From the NCBI RefSeq assembly GCF_025972045.1, contig NZ_JAPDHX010000002.1, positions 310,001 through 374,000 on the forward strand: DNA of 64,000 nt. The letters are read 5' to 3'. Numbering within the stretch: position 1 is the first letter of the stretch; each line of letters begins with the position of its first letter. The position numbers and the translations under genes are program-made. This document shows, one piece after another, positions 18,116 through 26,876 of the stretch. The notes under the pieces are model-generated. The model had not been told where the DNA came from. It saw only the letters and a program-made list of their open reading frames with translations, and did no database searches. The stretch is from Micropruina sonneratiae (GTDB taxonomy: Bacteria > Actinomycetota > Actinomycetes > Propionibacteriales > Propionibacteriaceae).

Positions 18116-20919
18116 CCGAGACGAGCCTGCTGTTCCTGCCCTGGGTGCGCCGGGGCGGCACGGTCGCCCTGCCGCCGGACGACCGGGCCGGGCATCCGGC
18201 GAACCAGGTCGGCACGACGGTCGGGGTGAGCGTGAACGGCAGCCCCGGCGCGGCGGTGCCGGTGCAGCTGCTCGGCCCGGGCGCGGTCACCGGGGTGGCG
18301 CCGCAGCAGGTGATCCGGACCGACCCGGCGCCCAACGCCCAGAACTTCGAATCGAACTACCTCGCCCTGGTCGAGTTCGACGACCCCGGCCTGCCGTGGC
18401 TGTTCACCCCGGCCTCCGCCAGCGGCGGCAGGCTGCGCCCCTGGCTGTGCCTGGTGGTGGTGCGCGAGCAGCCGGGTGTGCAACTGCAGCCTGCCGGCAC
18501 GAGTGCGCTGCCGGTGTTGCGGATCGGCGCGCCCGCCCGTCCGGAACTGGAGCTGCCCGACCTGGCCGACTCGTGGGCGTGGGCGCACGCGCAGGTGGTC
18601 ATGACCGGGGGCTCCGGCGGCGCGGACGTGGCGGCGGCGCTGGCCGGCGACCCGGCCCGCAACCTGTCCCGGCTGGTCTGCGGCCGGCTGCTGGCCGAAC
18701 AGACCGGCTACCTCGCCTGCGTGGTGCCGACCTTCGAGGCCGGCCGCCGCACCGGCCTGGGCGACGAGGTCGGCGACGCGCAAGGCCCGGCCTGGACGCG
18801 GGCCGACGGCATGGGCACCGTCGAGTTGCCGGTCTACCACCACTGGCGCTTCGCCACCGGGCCGAAGGGCGACTTCCAGTCGCTGGCGCTGGCGATCCGT
18901 GGCCGCCCGGTCGAGGACGGCTTCGGGCTGCGGCCGCTCGACCTGTCGACCGCCGGCCTCGGCCTGAGCGGCACCGACGACGCCCAGGAACTGCTCGGCG
19001 GCGCCCTGCTGGCCCTGGACGCACCCACGCAACGCTGGTCGGACGCCGCCCTGCCCGGCCGTTTCGCCACCGCTCTGCGGTCGGTGCTGAACGCGCCGGA
19101 CGCCGCTACTGCCGGTCAGCCGCTGCTCGCTCCACCGCGCTACGGTTCGGCCTACCGCTCACCCGCCGCGCTCGCGTCCGGCGCCGACCGGTGGTACGAG
19201 CAGCTGAACCTCGACCCGGCCGCCCGGGTCGCGGCCGCGCTGGGCACGCTGGTGGTGCAACGCCAGCAGGAGACCCTGGTCGGCGCGGCCTGGGACCAGT
19301 CGGTCGACCTGGGCGCTGGCACCCGGCTGGTCGGCCTGGCCGCCCTCGGGTTCGCGATGGCACAGAGCCTGCACCGCCGGCACATCGCGCCGTTGTCGCC
19401 GCAGGCCGGCCTGTTCGTGCTGGCTCCGCTGCGGGGCGCCCTGATGGCCGCGCCGGCCGCCACCGGCGGGCAGAGTTTCGCGGCGCAGTGGGCGCAGGCG
19501 GACCTGCCGGGGGCCACGCTCGGCTCGGCGGTCCGCCGGGTGACCCGGCTGCGAGGCCCAGCCGTCCGCACCGCCGAGCGGGACGGCACCATGCCGCCGC
19601 TGCTGGACTGGATCGGCAGCATGGTGCCCGGCGCGGTCGTGGCCCGCGGCTTCGGCGCTCCGGACGGTCCGCTCACCTTCGACGCGGTCGGCTCGACCCT
19701 GCCGCCGCCCGTCCCGCTGCCCTGGGCCGCGCTCACCGCAGCGGCGGTCACCGCCTCGGCGCAGCAGCCGACCTTCGGCGTGTCGGCGACCCCGGCACCC
19801 ACTGCCCCCCGACCGTTCCCTCCGCTGGGCGAGGTGGCCGGCGACCTCGGCGGCGGCGCGCTCAGCCGGCCGGCGCTCCGAGCCGACGACGGGGGCGGAC
19901 CCACCCCGGTGCGGCGGCGCCGACCCCGCGACACGCCGATCACGCCACCGACCCCTCCCACGCCGGCGACCCCCGAGGACCCGCCGCATCATCCGCCGCG
20001 CAGCGACTCGGCCGCGGCCGCACTGTTCCGCACGGTGGCCGCGAAGCAGCTGACCGGGTTCGTGGCGGCGCGGCCCGACCCGGGCGCCGTCACCGGCAGC
20101 GTCTCGCTGGACGCGTTGATGACCGAGGCGGTGGCGCTCACCGCGCCGGTGCGCACCTTCACCGCCGCCCTCGGCACGCTGTTCAGCGCTCCCCCGCCGC
20201 CGGCCACCGCCGATACTCCCCTGCCCGACCTGCGCTTCACGCCCCGCTTCGACACCCCGATGGCGCACTCGCTGGCCGAGCTGGGCCAGCACTGGCTGCT
20301 GCCCGGGCTGGCCGGAGTGCCGGCCGACACCGCACTGGCGTTACGCACCAACGGCGCCTTCGTCGAGGCCTTCATGGTGGGGCTCAACCACGAGTTCGGC
20401 CGGGAGTTGCTGTGGCGGGAGTTCCCGACCCCGCTGACCGCCACCTTCTTCGACCGGTTCTGGGACGCCGCGGTGGCACCGTCGGAGCCGCCCGACATCC
20501 CGCAGTTGGCCGACTGGGGCGAGCGCACCCTGGGTGCGCCGACGCTGCGTCCGGAGCGGTTCGTGCTGCTGCTGCGCAGCGAGCTGATGCGCCGCTTCCC
20601 CGACGCCGTCGTCAGCGCCCACCGGACGGGGTCCGATCCGGCGCAGGCGCTGCTGCCGGTGTTCCGGGGCTCGCTCGACCCCGACGTGACCTTCTTCGGC
20701 TTCACCATCGCCCTGGCCGAGGCGGACGGCTACGCGATCAGCATCGCCGAACAGCCCGGCGCCCCCCGGTTCGGCTTCGAGGTGGGGCAGGCGCCGGACG
20801 GGGTCAGCCATGCGCCGGCGACGGACGCCTCCGCGGCGGCGCTGGCGGGCCGGCTGCGCCAGCTGCCCGCCCGGATCACCATGCCGATCACGGTGCTGAT
20901 GCGGGAGCCGGAATCATGA
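18112..20919 (+). CDS. Large protein of unknown function with a proline-rich hinge
   Basis: This 935-aa protein starts at ATG 18112, overlapping the upstream stop (ATGA). The N-terminal part (1-200) is beta-rich and carries FESNYLALVEFDDPGLPWLFTPA (residues ~79-101) and LRPWLCLVVVREQPGV, segments I recall only from uncharacterised proteins in comparable clusters. A Pro/Arg-rich linker (~560-633, with PPTPPTPATPEDPPHHPP) separates it from a helical C-terminal domain containing GLNHEFGRELLWREFPT and FRGSLDPDVTFFGF. No catalytic motif, signal peptide or membrane segment is seen. Size and two-domain layout suggest a structural or scaffold role, but this is speculation. Confidence 0.7.
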   Translation: MTETSLLFLPWVRRGGTVALPPDDRAGHPANQVGTTVGVSVNGSPGAAVPVQLLGPGAVTGVAPQQVIRTDPAPNAQNFESNYLALVEFDDPGLPWLFTPASASGGRLRPWLCLVVVREQPGVQLQPAGTSALPVLRIGAPARPELELPDLADSWAWAHAQVVMTGGSGGADVAAALAGDPARNLSRLVCGRLLAEQTGYLACVVPTFEAGRRTGLGDEVGDAQGPAWTRADGMGTVELPVYHHWRFATGPKGDFQSLALAIRGRPVEDGFGLRPLDLSTAGLGLSGTDDAQELLGGALLALDAPTQRWSDAALPGRFATALRSVLNAPDAATAGQPLLAPPRYGSAYRSPAALASGADRWYEQLNLDPAARVAAALGTLVVQRQQETLVGAAWDQSVDLGAGTRLVGLAALGFAMAQSLHRRHIAPLSPQAGLFVLAPLRGALMAAPAATGGQSFAAQWAQADLPGATLGSAVRRVTRLRGPAVRTAERDGTMPPLLDWIGSMVPGAVVARGFGAPDGPLTFDAVGSTLPPPVPLPWAALTAAAVTASAQQPTFGVSATPAPTAPRPFPPLGEVAGDLGGGALSRPALRADDGGGPTPVRRRRPRDTPITPPTPPTPATPEDPPHHPPRSDSAAAALFRTVAAKQLTGFVAARPDPGAVTGSVSLDALMTEAVALTAPVRTFTAALGTLFSAPPPPATADTPLPDLRFTPRFDTPMAHSLAELGQHWLLPGLAGVPADTALALRTNGAFVEAFMVGLNHEFGRELLWREFPTPLTATFFDRFWDAAVAPSEPPDIPQLADWGERTLGAPTLRPERFVLLLRSELMRRFPDAVVSAHRTGSDPAQALLPVFRGSLDPDVTFFGFTIALAEADGYAISIAEQPGAPRFGFEVGQAPDGVSHAPATDASAAALAGRLRQLPARITMPITVLMREPES

Positions 20920-23900
20920 CCACCGCGTTGAACCTCGCGCCGCTGACCGCCGACGCCCTGCTCGCCGATCCGCGGCTGAGCGCCCCGCTGGCACCCGCCA
21001 GCCACCCGCTGGCGCTGCTGCCGGTGCGACTGGAGACCCGCTACGCCGGCGACGAACTCCTGGTGCGCATCTACCCCGACCAGGTGCACGTCGACGCGCA
21101 CGATCCACGACTGTCGGCGGCCGAGCAGCAGGCCGGGAAGGACTTCTGGCGCCTGCAATGGCGCACCGGCACGAACCTGGCCCGCCAGCAGCGGGCCTGG
21201 ACGGCACTGGCCGGCCGGTACGGCGCGGGCCGGGCGGGCTGGGTGGTGCGCGCCACCCGTCCGACGAATCCGGACCGGCGGCCGACCACCGAGGTCGCCG
21301 ACGACGCGCCGCTGCCTGCCGAACCGGCCTTTCCCGCCGTCGAGGTGTCCGACGACCGCCGCACCCCGGTCGCCCGGTTGCTGCCGCAACGCTGGACGGT
21401 GACCGCCTACGCCGGCGGGCAGGTCGTGGCGGTGGCCAGCGGCGCGCCGATCACCGCCGATCCCCCCGTCGGCCCGGACCTGTCCGCGCCGCTGGTGGCC
21501 GCCGAGGACGACCACGAGACCGCCGCCGTCGACGCCGGGATGCACTGGCTGGTCGACTTCGCCGAGGCGGAGCGGCTCGGCCTGGCCGTCCGGCTGCCGG
21601 TGAGCACGCCGGTCGACCTGTTGCTCGCCACCGGCGTCGGCGGGCAGGACGCGTCGGCCGGAGCCGACCGGCTGGCCGCACTGCTGGCCGCGCAGCGCTA
21701 CTCGGCCGGCCTGGGCCTGCTGCTGCCGGAGACGCCGACCAACAACTCCGAGGCGTCCGGGTCGGGCTGGGCGAGCACCGGCGCGGGCGCCTGGAGTGCG
21801 GCGGACGTCACGCCCGCCCCCGACTCCGCCGGATCGGCCGCGGCGCGCGCCCTCGGCGTCGACCCGGAGCTGGTGGCCGACCTGCCGAACGCCGGCGACA
21901 CCGACGCGTTGCTGGCCGCGGCGATGGGCCGGGCGCTGTGGCCCGCCACCTGGGGGTACTGGCTGACCCAGTTCGTCGGGGTGGACGCCGCCGGCCACGA
22001 CTGGGCCCGCGACTTCGCCCGGCGCTTCCTGCGACCTGAGGGCCCGCTGCCGACGTTGCGGGTCGGCCGGCAGCCCTACGGCCTGCTGCCGGTCACCGCG
22101 CTGGGCCGGTACGCCGGCGACGAGCGCACCACCCGGCTGGCCCGGGTGCTGGCCGGTGTGCGGCAGGAGGGCTGGCGACCCGCGGTGGACCTGGCGCCAC
22201 GGGTCGGGCGCAGCGACGTGGCGTCCGACCTGGTCGACGTGCTGCGGCTGGAAGGACGCTCCGACGACCTGCGGTTGCGCCGCAGCATGGGCGCCCGGTT
22301 CGCCGACAACCTGCAGCGCTTCCTGTTCCGCGAGGTGACCGGGGGCGGGTTCTGGGACGCCGCCCGCGACCGGGCGCTGCCGCTGGCCAGGGCGGCCGGC
22401 CTGGGCCTGCTGCCCGGCGCGCTCGCGGTGCACGAGCCGTCCGCTCACCCGGTCACCCTGCCGCTGGTGTCGTCCGGCGCCGAGGTGGGGTTCATCGACG
22501 CACTGCTGGCCGCCGACCTCGACGCCCTGGCGTTGGGCACGGACGCACCCGAGTCGGTGCTGGCCGCCCTGCTGCGCCACGGTCTGCTGCGCGAGCATGC
22601 CGACGCCGCCGCCCGGCTGCTGTCGCTGGGTGCGGCGGACGCCGAGCTGTACGGCTTCGGCGACGACGTCACCGGCTGGGCCGCCCGGCGCGCGACCACG
22701 CTGCCCGAGGGCGACACGGTGGCGGCCCGGCTGGCCGGCGGCACTGTCCCGGCGCTGGCCGACTTCCGCGCGGCCCTGGGCACGCTGGCGCAGGCGCCGG
22801 TGCCCGTCCTTGAGCGGCACCTGCTGGGCGCGCTGGACGCGACCTCGCACCGGCTGGACGCCTGGGTGACCGCACTGGCCACGGCCCGGTTGGGGCAGCT
22901 GCGCGCCGCGGCGCCCGACGGCGTGCTGGTCGGCGGGTACGGCTGGGTGGAGGGCGTGGCGCCGACCGCGGGCCCGGCCGCCACCGAGCTGCCCGCCGAC
23001 GAGCCGGGGCCCCTGCTGGTCGCCGCGGACGACCCCGGGTTCATCCACGCGCCGTCGGTGCAGCAGGCCCAGGTGGCGGCGTTGGCCCGCAACGCGCACC
23101 TCGCCCACGGCGGCGCCCCGACCGACCCGTTCGCGGTCAGCCTGACCTCGCAGCGCGTCCGGTTGGCCCGGTGGATCTTCGACGGCGTGCGGGCCGGCCG
23201 CAGCCTGGGTGCGGTGCTGGGCTACCTGGTCGAGCGCGATCTGCACGAACGCGATCTCGACTTCGCGATCGGACCCGCCCGCGACGTCGCGCCGCTGCCG
23301 GGCCAGGAGTCGCTGCCGGCGGAGGCGCGCAGGCTGGACGGGCTGCGGCTGCACGAGCTGTGGGCGGCCGGCGAGGACCATGCGGTCGACCATCTGGTGG
23401 CGATGAACCACACGCCGAGCGACTCCGAGCGCAGCCGTGCGGTCGCCGTGCTGCGCGGCCTCAACGCGGCCGTGGACGCCGCCGCGGACGCGTTGCAGGC
23501 CGAGCAGGTGCACCAGTTCGCCCGCGGCGACCTGAGCCGCGCGGTCAGCAGCGTCGCCGATCTCGATCGCGGCCTGGCGCCGCCGCCCGACCTGGACTTC
23601 CTGGCCACGCCGCGCACGGGTGCGGCGGTCACCCACCGGGTGCTGGTGCTCGTCGATCCGGACGCCTCCCCCGCTGCGGGGTGGACCGGCCCGACCGCCG
23701 ACCCCACCGCACCCGGCTCCACGGCAGAGCCGGCCGACCCGCTGCGGTTGCCGGCGCTTTCCGCCCGGGCCGCCGCCGAGCCGGCCCTGGACGCCTGGCT
23801 CGGCTCGCTGCTGGGCCACGCCTCCGGCCGCACGCTCACCCTGGCCGGCGACCCGTCGGTCGCGGTGCCGCTGCCCGACCTGCGGCTGGCGGCGGCCGAC

Positions 23901-25073
23901 TTCGTCCAGCTGGCCGGTGGCGGCTCGGCACTGCGGGAACTGGCCGCCCGGGCGGCGGTGGCCGCGGGCCGGGACGTGGCCGGTGCGGAGCTGGTGCCGG
24001 ACGCCGACCTTCTCGCCCTGCTCGAACTGGGCGGTTCGCTGGCCGCCCTGGTGTCGTCGGCGACCGCACTGGACGGCACCGGCCTACAGCCGCCGCACGC
24101 CGACCCGCTGCCGGGGGTCGACGTGGCCGACCTGGCCGCACGCGCCGCAGCGGCCCGGCGCGCGGTGACCGCGGCGTCCGACCGGCTGGCGGACGCCCTC
24201 GGGCGTCCCGACGACATCGCGGGGCTGCAGGCGGCGGTGGTGGCCACGTGGTCGCTGGCGGTCGGCGAGGCGGGGGTGCCGACGGCCGCGTCCGGGTGGC
24301 CGGCCGCGGCCGTCCGCGTGCTGGCCGACCTCAGCGCCCGGCTGGCCGCGCCGGTCGCGGCGAGTGATGACGCCAAGGCGCTGGGCCGTGAGCTCGCGAC
24401 GCTGCAGGGGCCGGGCTTCCTCGCCGTGCCGCGCTTCGTGGTCACCGACCCCGCGGCCCTGATCGCGTCCCGCGACGACCCCGGGATGACCGGCGGCAAC
24501 CCGCTGGCGGCCGAGGTGTGGCTGACCCGGATGGAACGGGTCCGCGAGCCGCTGGCGCGGCTCGGCATCGCCCTGCGCGAGGCCGACGCCCTTCGCGGTG
24601 GCCCCGACGCGGTGCTCGACCTGACGGTGGCGCAGGTGCCCCACCGTGCGGGCGACACCTGGAACGCGCTGCCCGCAGAACACTACGTGGACGCGGCGGC
24701 GTCCCTGTTGGTGGTCGGCGGGGCGACGCTGCGACCGGGTGCGGCGCTCGCCGGGCTGCTGATCGACGAGTGGGCCGAGGTGGTGCCTGCCGCGAGCGAG
24801 ACCACCGGGGTGGCGTTCCGCTACGACCCGCCGGAGTCGATGGCGCCGCAGGCGATCCTGCTCGCGGTGCCGCCGGTGCTCGACGAGCCGTGGACCGTGG
24901 CCTCGCTCAACCAGGTGCTGGTGGAGACCCTGGAGTTGACGCACCTGCGGGTGGTGCCGCCCGAGGCGCTGGGTGCTGCCCGCCAGTACCTGCCGGCGGC
25001 GGTGCTCGCCTACAACGCCGAGGGCGACGCACCCTCCACCGACCCGAACGCGCTGACCCCGGCGGGAGGCTGA
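20916..25073 (+). CDS. Very large protein of unknown function
   Basis: This 1385-aa protein is the largest in the block and starts at ATG 20916, overlapping the upstream stop (ATGA). The N-terminus carries HPLALLPVRLETRY and VRIYPDQVHVDAHDP (residues ~31-64), followed by a helical WRLQWRTG stretch. These are recognisable only as signatures of uncharacterised homologs. A second conserved-looking patch is LRVGRQPYGLLPVTAL (~382-397), a third is RVRLARWIFDGVRAGRSLG (~750). Most of the rest is Ala/Leu-rich helix. No nucleotide-binding, protease or nuclease motif is visible. Tight coupling to its neighbours implies fixed stoichiometry in one complex. Confidence 0.7.
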   Translation: MTTALNLAPLTADALLADPRLSAPLAPASHPLALLPVRLETRYAGDELLVRIYPDQVHVDAHDPRLSAAEQQAGKDFWRLQWRTGTNLARQQRAWTALAGRYGAGRAGWVVRATRPTNPDRRPTTEVADDAPLPAEPAFPAVEVSDDRRTPVARLLPQRWTVTAYAGGQVVAVASGAPITADPPVGPDLSAPLVAAEDDHETAAVDAGMHWLVDFAEAERLGLAVRLPVSTPVDLLLATGVGGQDASAGADRLAALLAAQRYSAGLGLLLPETPTNNSEASGSGWASTGAGAWSAADVTPAPDSAGSAAARALGVDPELVADLPNAGDTDALLAAAMGRALWPATWGYWLTQFVGVDAAGHDWARDFARRFLRPEGPLPTLRVGRQPYGLLPVTALGRYAGDERTTRLARVLAGVRQEGWRPAVDLAPRVGRSDVASDLVDVLRLEGRSDDLRLRRSMGARFADNLQRFLFREVTGGGFWDAARDRALPLARAAGLGLLPGALAVHEPSAHPVTLPLVSSGAEVGFIDALLAADLDALALGTDAPESVLAALLRHGLLREHADAAARLLSLGAADAELYGFGDDVTGWAARRATTLPEGDTVAARLAGGTVPALADFRAALGTLAQAPVPVLERHLLGALDATSHRLDAWVTALATARLGQLRAAAPDGVLVGGYGWVEGVAPTAGPAATELPADEPGPLLVAADDPGFIHAPSVQQAQVAALARNAHLAHGGAPTDPFAVSLTSQRVRLARWIFDGVRAGRSLGAVLGYLVERDLHERDLDFAIGPARDVAPLPGQESLPAEARRLDGLRLHELWAAGEDHAVDHLVAMNHTPSDSERSRAVAVLRGLNAAVDAAADALQAEQVHQFARGDLSRAVSSVADLDRGLAPPPDLDFLATPRTGAAVTHRVLVLVDPDASPAAGWTGPTADPTAPGSTAEPADPLRLPALSARAAAEPALDAWLGSLLGHASGRTLTLAGDPSVAVPLPDLRLAAADFVQLAGGGSALRELAARAAVAAGRDVAGAELVPDADLLALLELGGSLAALVSSATALDGTGLQPPHADPLPGVDVADLAARAAAARRAVTAASDRLADALGRPDDIAGLQAAVVATWSLAVGEAGVPTAASGWPAAAVRVLADLSARLAAPVAASDDAKALGRELATLQGPGFLAVPRFVVTDPAALIASRDDPGMTGGNPLAAEVWLTRMERVREPLARLGIALREADALRGGPDAVLDLTVAQVPHRAGDTWNALPAEHYVDAAASLLVVGGATLRPGAALAGLLIDEWAEVVPAASETTGVAFRYDPPESMAPQAILLAVPPVLDEPWTVASLNQVLVETLELTHLRVVPPEALGAARQYLPAAVLAYNAEGDAPSTDPNALTPAGG

Positions 25074-25074
25074 G

Positions 25075-26808
25075 ATGGCGTCGATCACCACCTTCTTCCG
25101 GCTCGAACCGGACCCGCTGCGCCCTGACGTGACGCTCGGCGCCACCGCTCCGGTGCACGACCCGCTGTGGCTGCTGGGCCGGCAATGGCAGACCGGCGAG
25201 TTCGCCGGTCAGGACGGCGGCAGCCCGGTGCTGGCCCGGTGGCGCGGCGTGGCCGCCGCCCCGACCCGGTTCGTCCCCGGCGCGGTACCGCCCGAGACAC
25301 AGACCCAGGCGCCGCGGTTCGAGGCGTCCGCGGCGCCGCTGGAAACCCTGATCGAACGGGTCGGCGCCCCGCTGCCGGCCACCGCGGACGGCCTCGCCGG
25401 CCTCAGACTCGGAGTGGACACCGGTCGGCTGTTCCTGCGGGTGTTGGCCGGCCAGAGCGTCTCCCGCGACTACGCGCCCGCACTGGTGGCCGCCTTCGCC
25501 GTCCCGGTCTACCCCGACGAGGTGCTGGCCGCGACCGATCCAGCGAGCGCCGGCTTCGCCCGGCTGCACGGTGGCCGCAGCCTGGACGGCCGCCGGTTGC
25601 GCGGCGAGCTGGCCGGACGTCCGCTGCCCCGGTTCGGCGAGCAGGTGGCGCCCGCCGACCTGGCCGAGGTGCGGGCGGCCTGCGCGGACTGGCTCGCCCT
25701 GGTCGCCGACCTGTTCGCCGACGCCGACCCGGCCGCCGCCAGCTGGCAGCCGACCCGGTTCGAATACACCGCGTCGATGGCGGCCCGGCTCGGGACCGGC
25801 CCGTTCGACGAGACCACGCTGACCGCACAGCGCTACGACAGCGATGTGCTCGACTGGTACGAGTTCGACGTCAACGGCGAGGTGAACCTCGGCACCACCC
25901 CGGCCGAGGCGGGCGAGCAGCTGGTCCGCACCGTGATGCCCGCGCCGGTCACCGCGCCGGGGCTGCCGGCGCGCCGCTTCTGGGAGTTCGAGGACGCCGC
26001 GGTCAACCTGTCCGCGCTGGCACCGGCCGAGACCGACCTGGCCCAGGTGCTGCTCATCGAAACCCTGTCCGGCTACGGCAACGACTGGTTCGTGATCGGG
26101 GTGGACCTGCCGGTCGGACGGCTGGTGCGCACCGCGTCGCTGGTCGTCACCGACACCTTCGGGGTACGCACCCTGTTGCGTCCGGTCGGCACCGGCTCGG
26201 CGCAGGCGGAGGGCTGGAGCATGTTCCAGCAGGCGCTGCCCTACGACGCCGCGGCGCCCGAGGGCGCCACCGTCCGCAACCTGCTCTACCTGGCGCCCCG
26301 GCTCGCCCGTCCGGTGGTGGGGCCGGTGGTCGAGGAGGTGCTGCTGGCCCGCGACGAGCAGGCCAACCTCGGCTGGGCGATCGAGCGGATCGTCGAGTCG
26401 CCGCTGCAGTCGGCGGTGCCGCTCAGCCAGACCAGGCCGGCCGACCCACCCGGCGACCCGGACGTCGCCCCCGACTACCACCTGGCCCAGGCGCCGCCGC
26501 CGCACTGGATTCCGCTGCTGCCGGTGCGCGCCGGGGCCGGCGAACAGATCGTGCTCGCCCGCGGCTCGGTGCTCGACGTGGCGGGCGGCCGCCTGGTGCA
26601 CAGCGTCACGGACCTGCTCGGCGGCGGCCCGGACGGGGCGCTGCTGATTCCCGAGGAGGAGGTGCCGGTCGGCGGGCTGATCGTGCAGCGCAGCTACCAG
26701 GCCGCCCGCTGGACCGACGGCACCCTGCACGTCTGGGCGGCACATCGCACCAGGGTGGCCGAGTCGGTGCCGCCCAGCGGCGTCCGGTACGACTTCCTGG
26801 TGGAGTAA
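25075..26808 (+). CDS. Protein of unknown function, last gene of the block
   Basis: This 577-aa protein starts one base after the upstream stop. The N-terminus has FFRLEPDPLRPDV and DPLWLLGRQWQTGEFAGQDGG (residues ~29-49), a Trp-rich patch I recall from uncharacterised proteins in similar clusters. The middle (~230-420) is beta-rich (YEFDVNGEVNLG, NDWFVIGVDLPVG). A C-terminal domain ends in RSYQAARWTDGTLHVWAAH. No signal peptide, transmembrane helix or catalytic motif is seen. A REP-like palindrome variant lies 12 bases after the stop and may end the transcript. Confidence 0.7.
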   Translation: MASITTFFRLEPDPLRPDVTLGATAPVHDPLWLLGRQWQTGEFAGQDGGSPVLARWRGVAAAPTRFVPGAVPPETQTQAPRFEASAAPLETLIERVGAPLPATADGLAGLRLGVDTGRLFLRVLAGQSVSRDYAPALVAAFAVPVYPDEVLAATDPASAGFARLHGGRSLDGRRLRGELAGRPLPRFGEQVAPADLAEVRAACADWLALVADLFADADPAAASWQPTRFEYTASMAARLGTGPFDETTLTAQRYDSDVLDWYEFDVNGEVNLGTTPAEAGEQLVRTVMPAPVTAPGLPARRFWEFEDAAVNLSALAPAETDLAQVLLIETLSGYGNDWFVIGVDLPVGRLVRTASLVVTDTFGVRTLLRPVGTGSAQAEGWSMFQQALPYDAAAPEGATVRNLLYLAPRLARPVVGPVVEEVLLARDEQANLGWAIERIVESPLQSAVPLSQTRPADPPGDPDVAPDYHLAQAPPPHWIPLLPVRAGAGEQIVLARGSVLDVAGGRLVHSVTDLLGGGPDGALLIPEEEVPVGGLIVQRSYQAARWTDGTLHVWAAHRTRVAESVPPSGVRYDFLVE

Positions 26809-26819
26809 CGCCACCCGGG

Positions 26820-26840
26820 ATCCCGGGGCACGCCCGGGAT
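26820..26840. repeat. REP-like palindrome variant after the five-gene block
   Basis: ATCCCGGGG-CAC-GCCCGGGAT is followed by GACG. The arms differ from the main REP-like element by one extra G/C, but the flanking GACG is kept. It marks the right end of the block, between convergent genes, and is a candidate bidirectional terminator. Confidence 0.6.
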
Positions 26841-26876
26841 GACGCAGATCCACGCCGTCATCCCGCACCCGCCGGG

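Noticed and set aside
11667-26808. The block as a prophage or contractile tail module
   Set aside because: No tail tube, sheath, baseplate spike, tape-measure, capsid, terminase, lysin or holin signature could be recognised in any of the five proteins.
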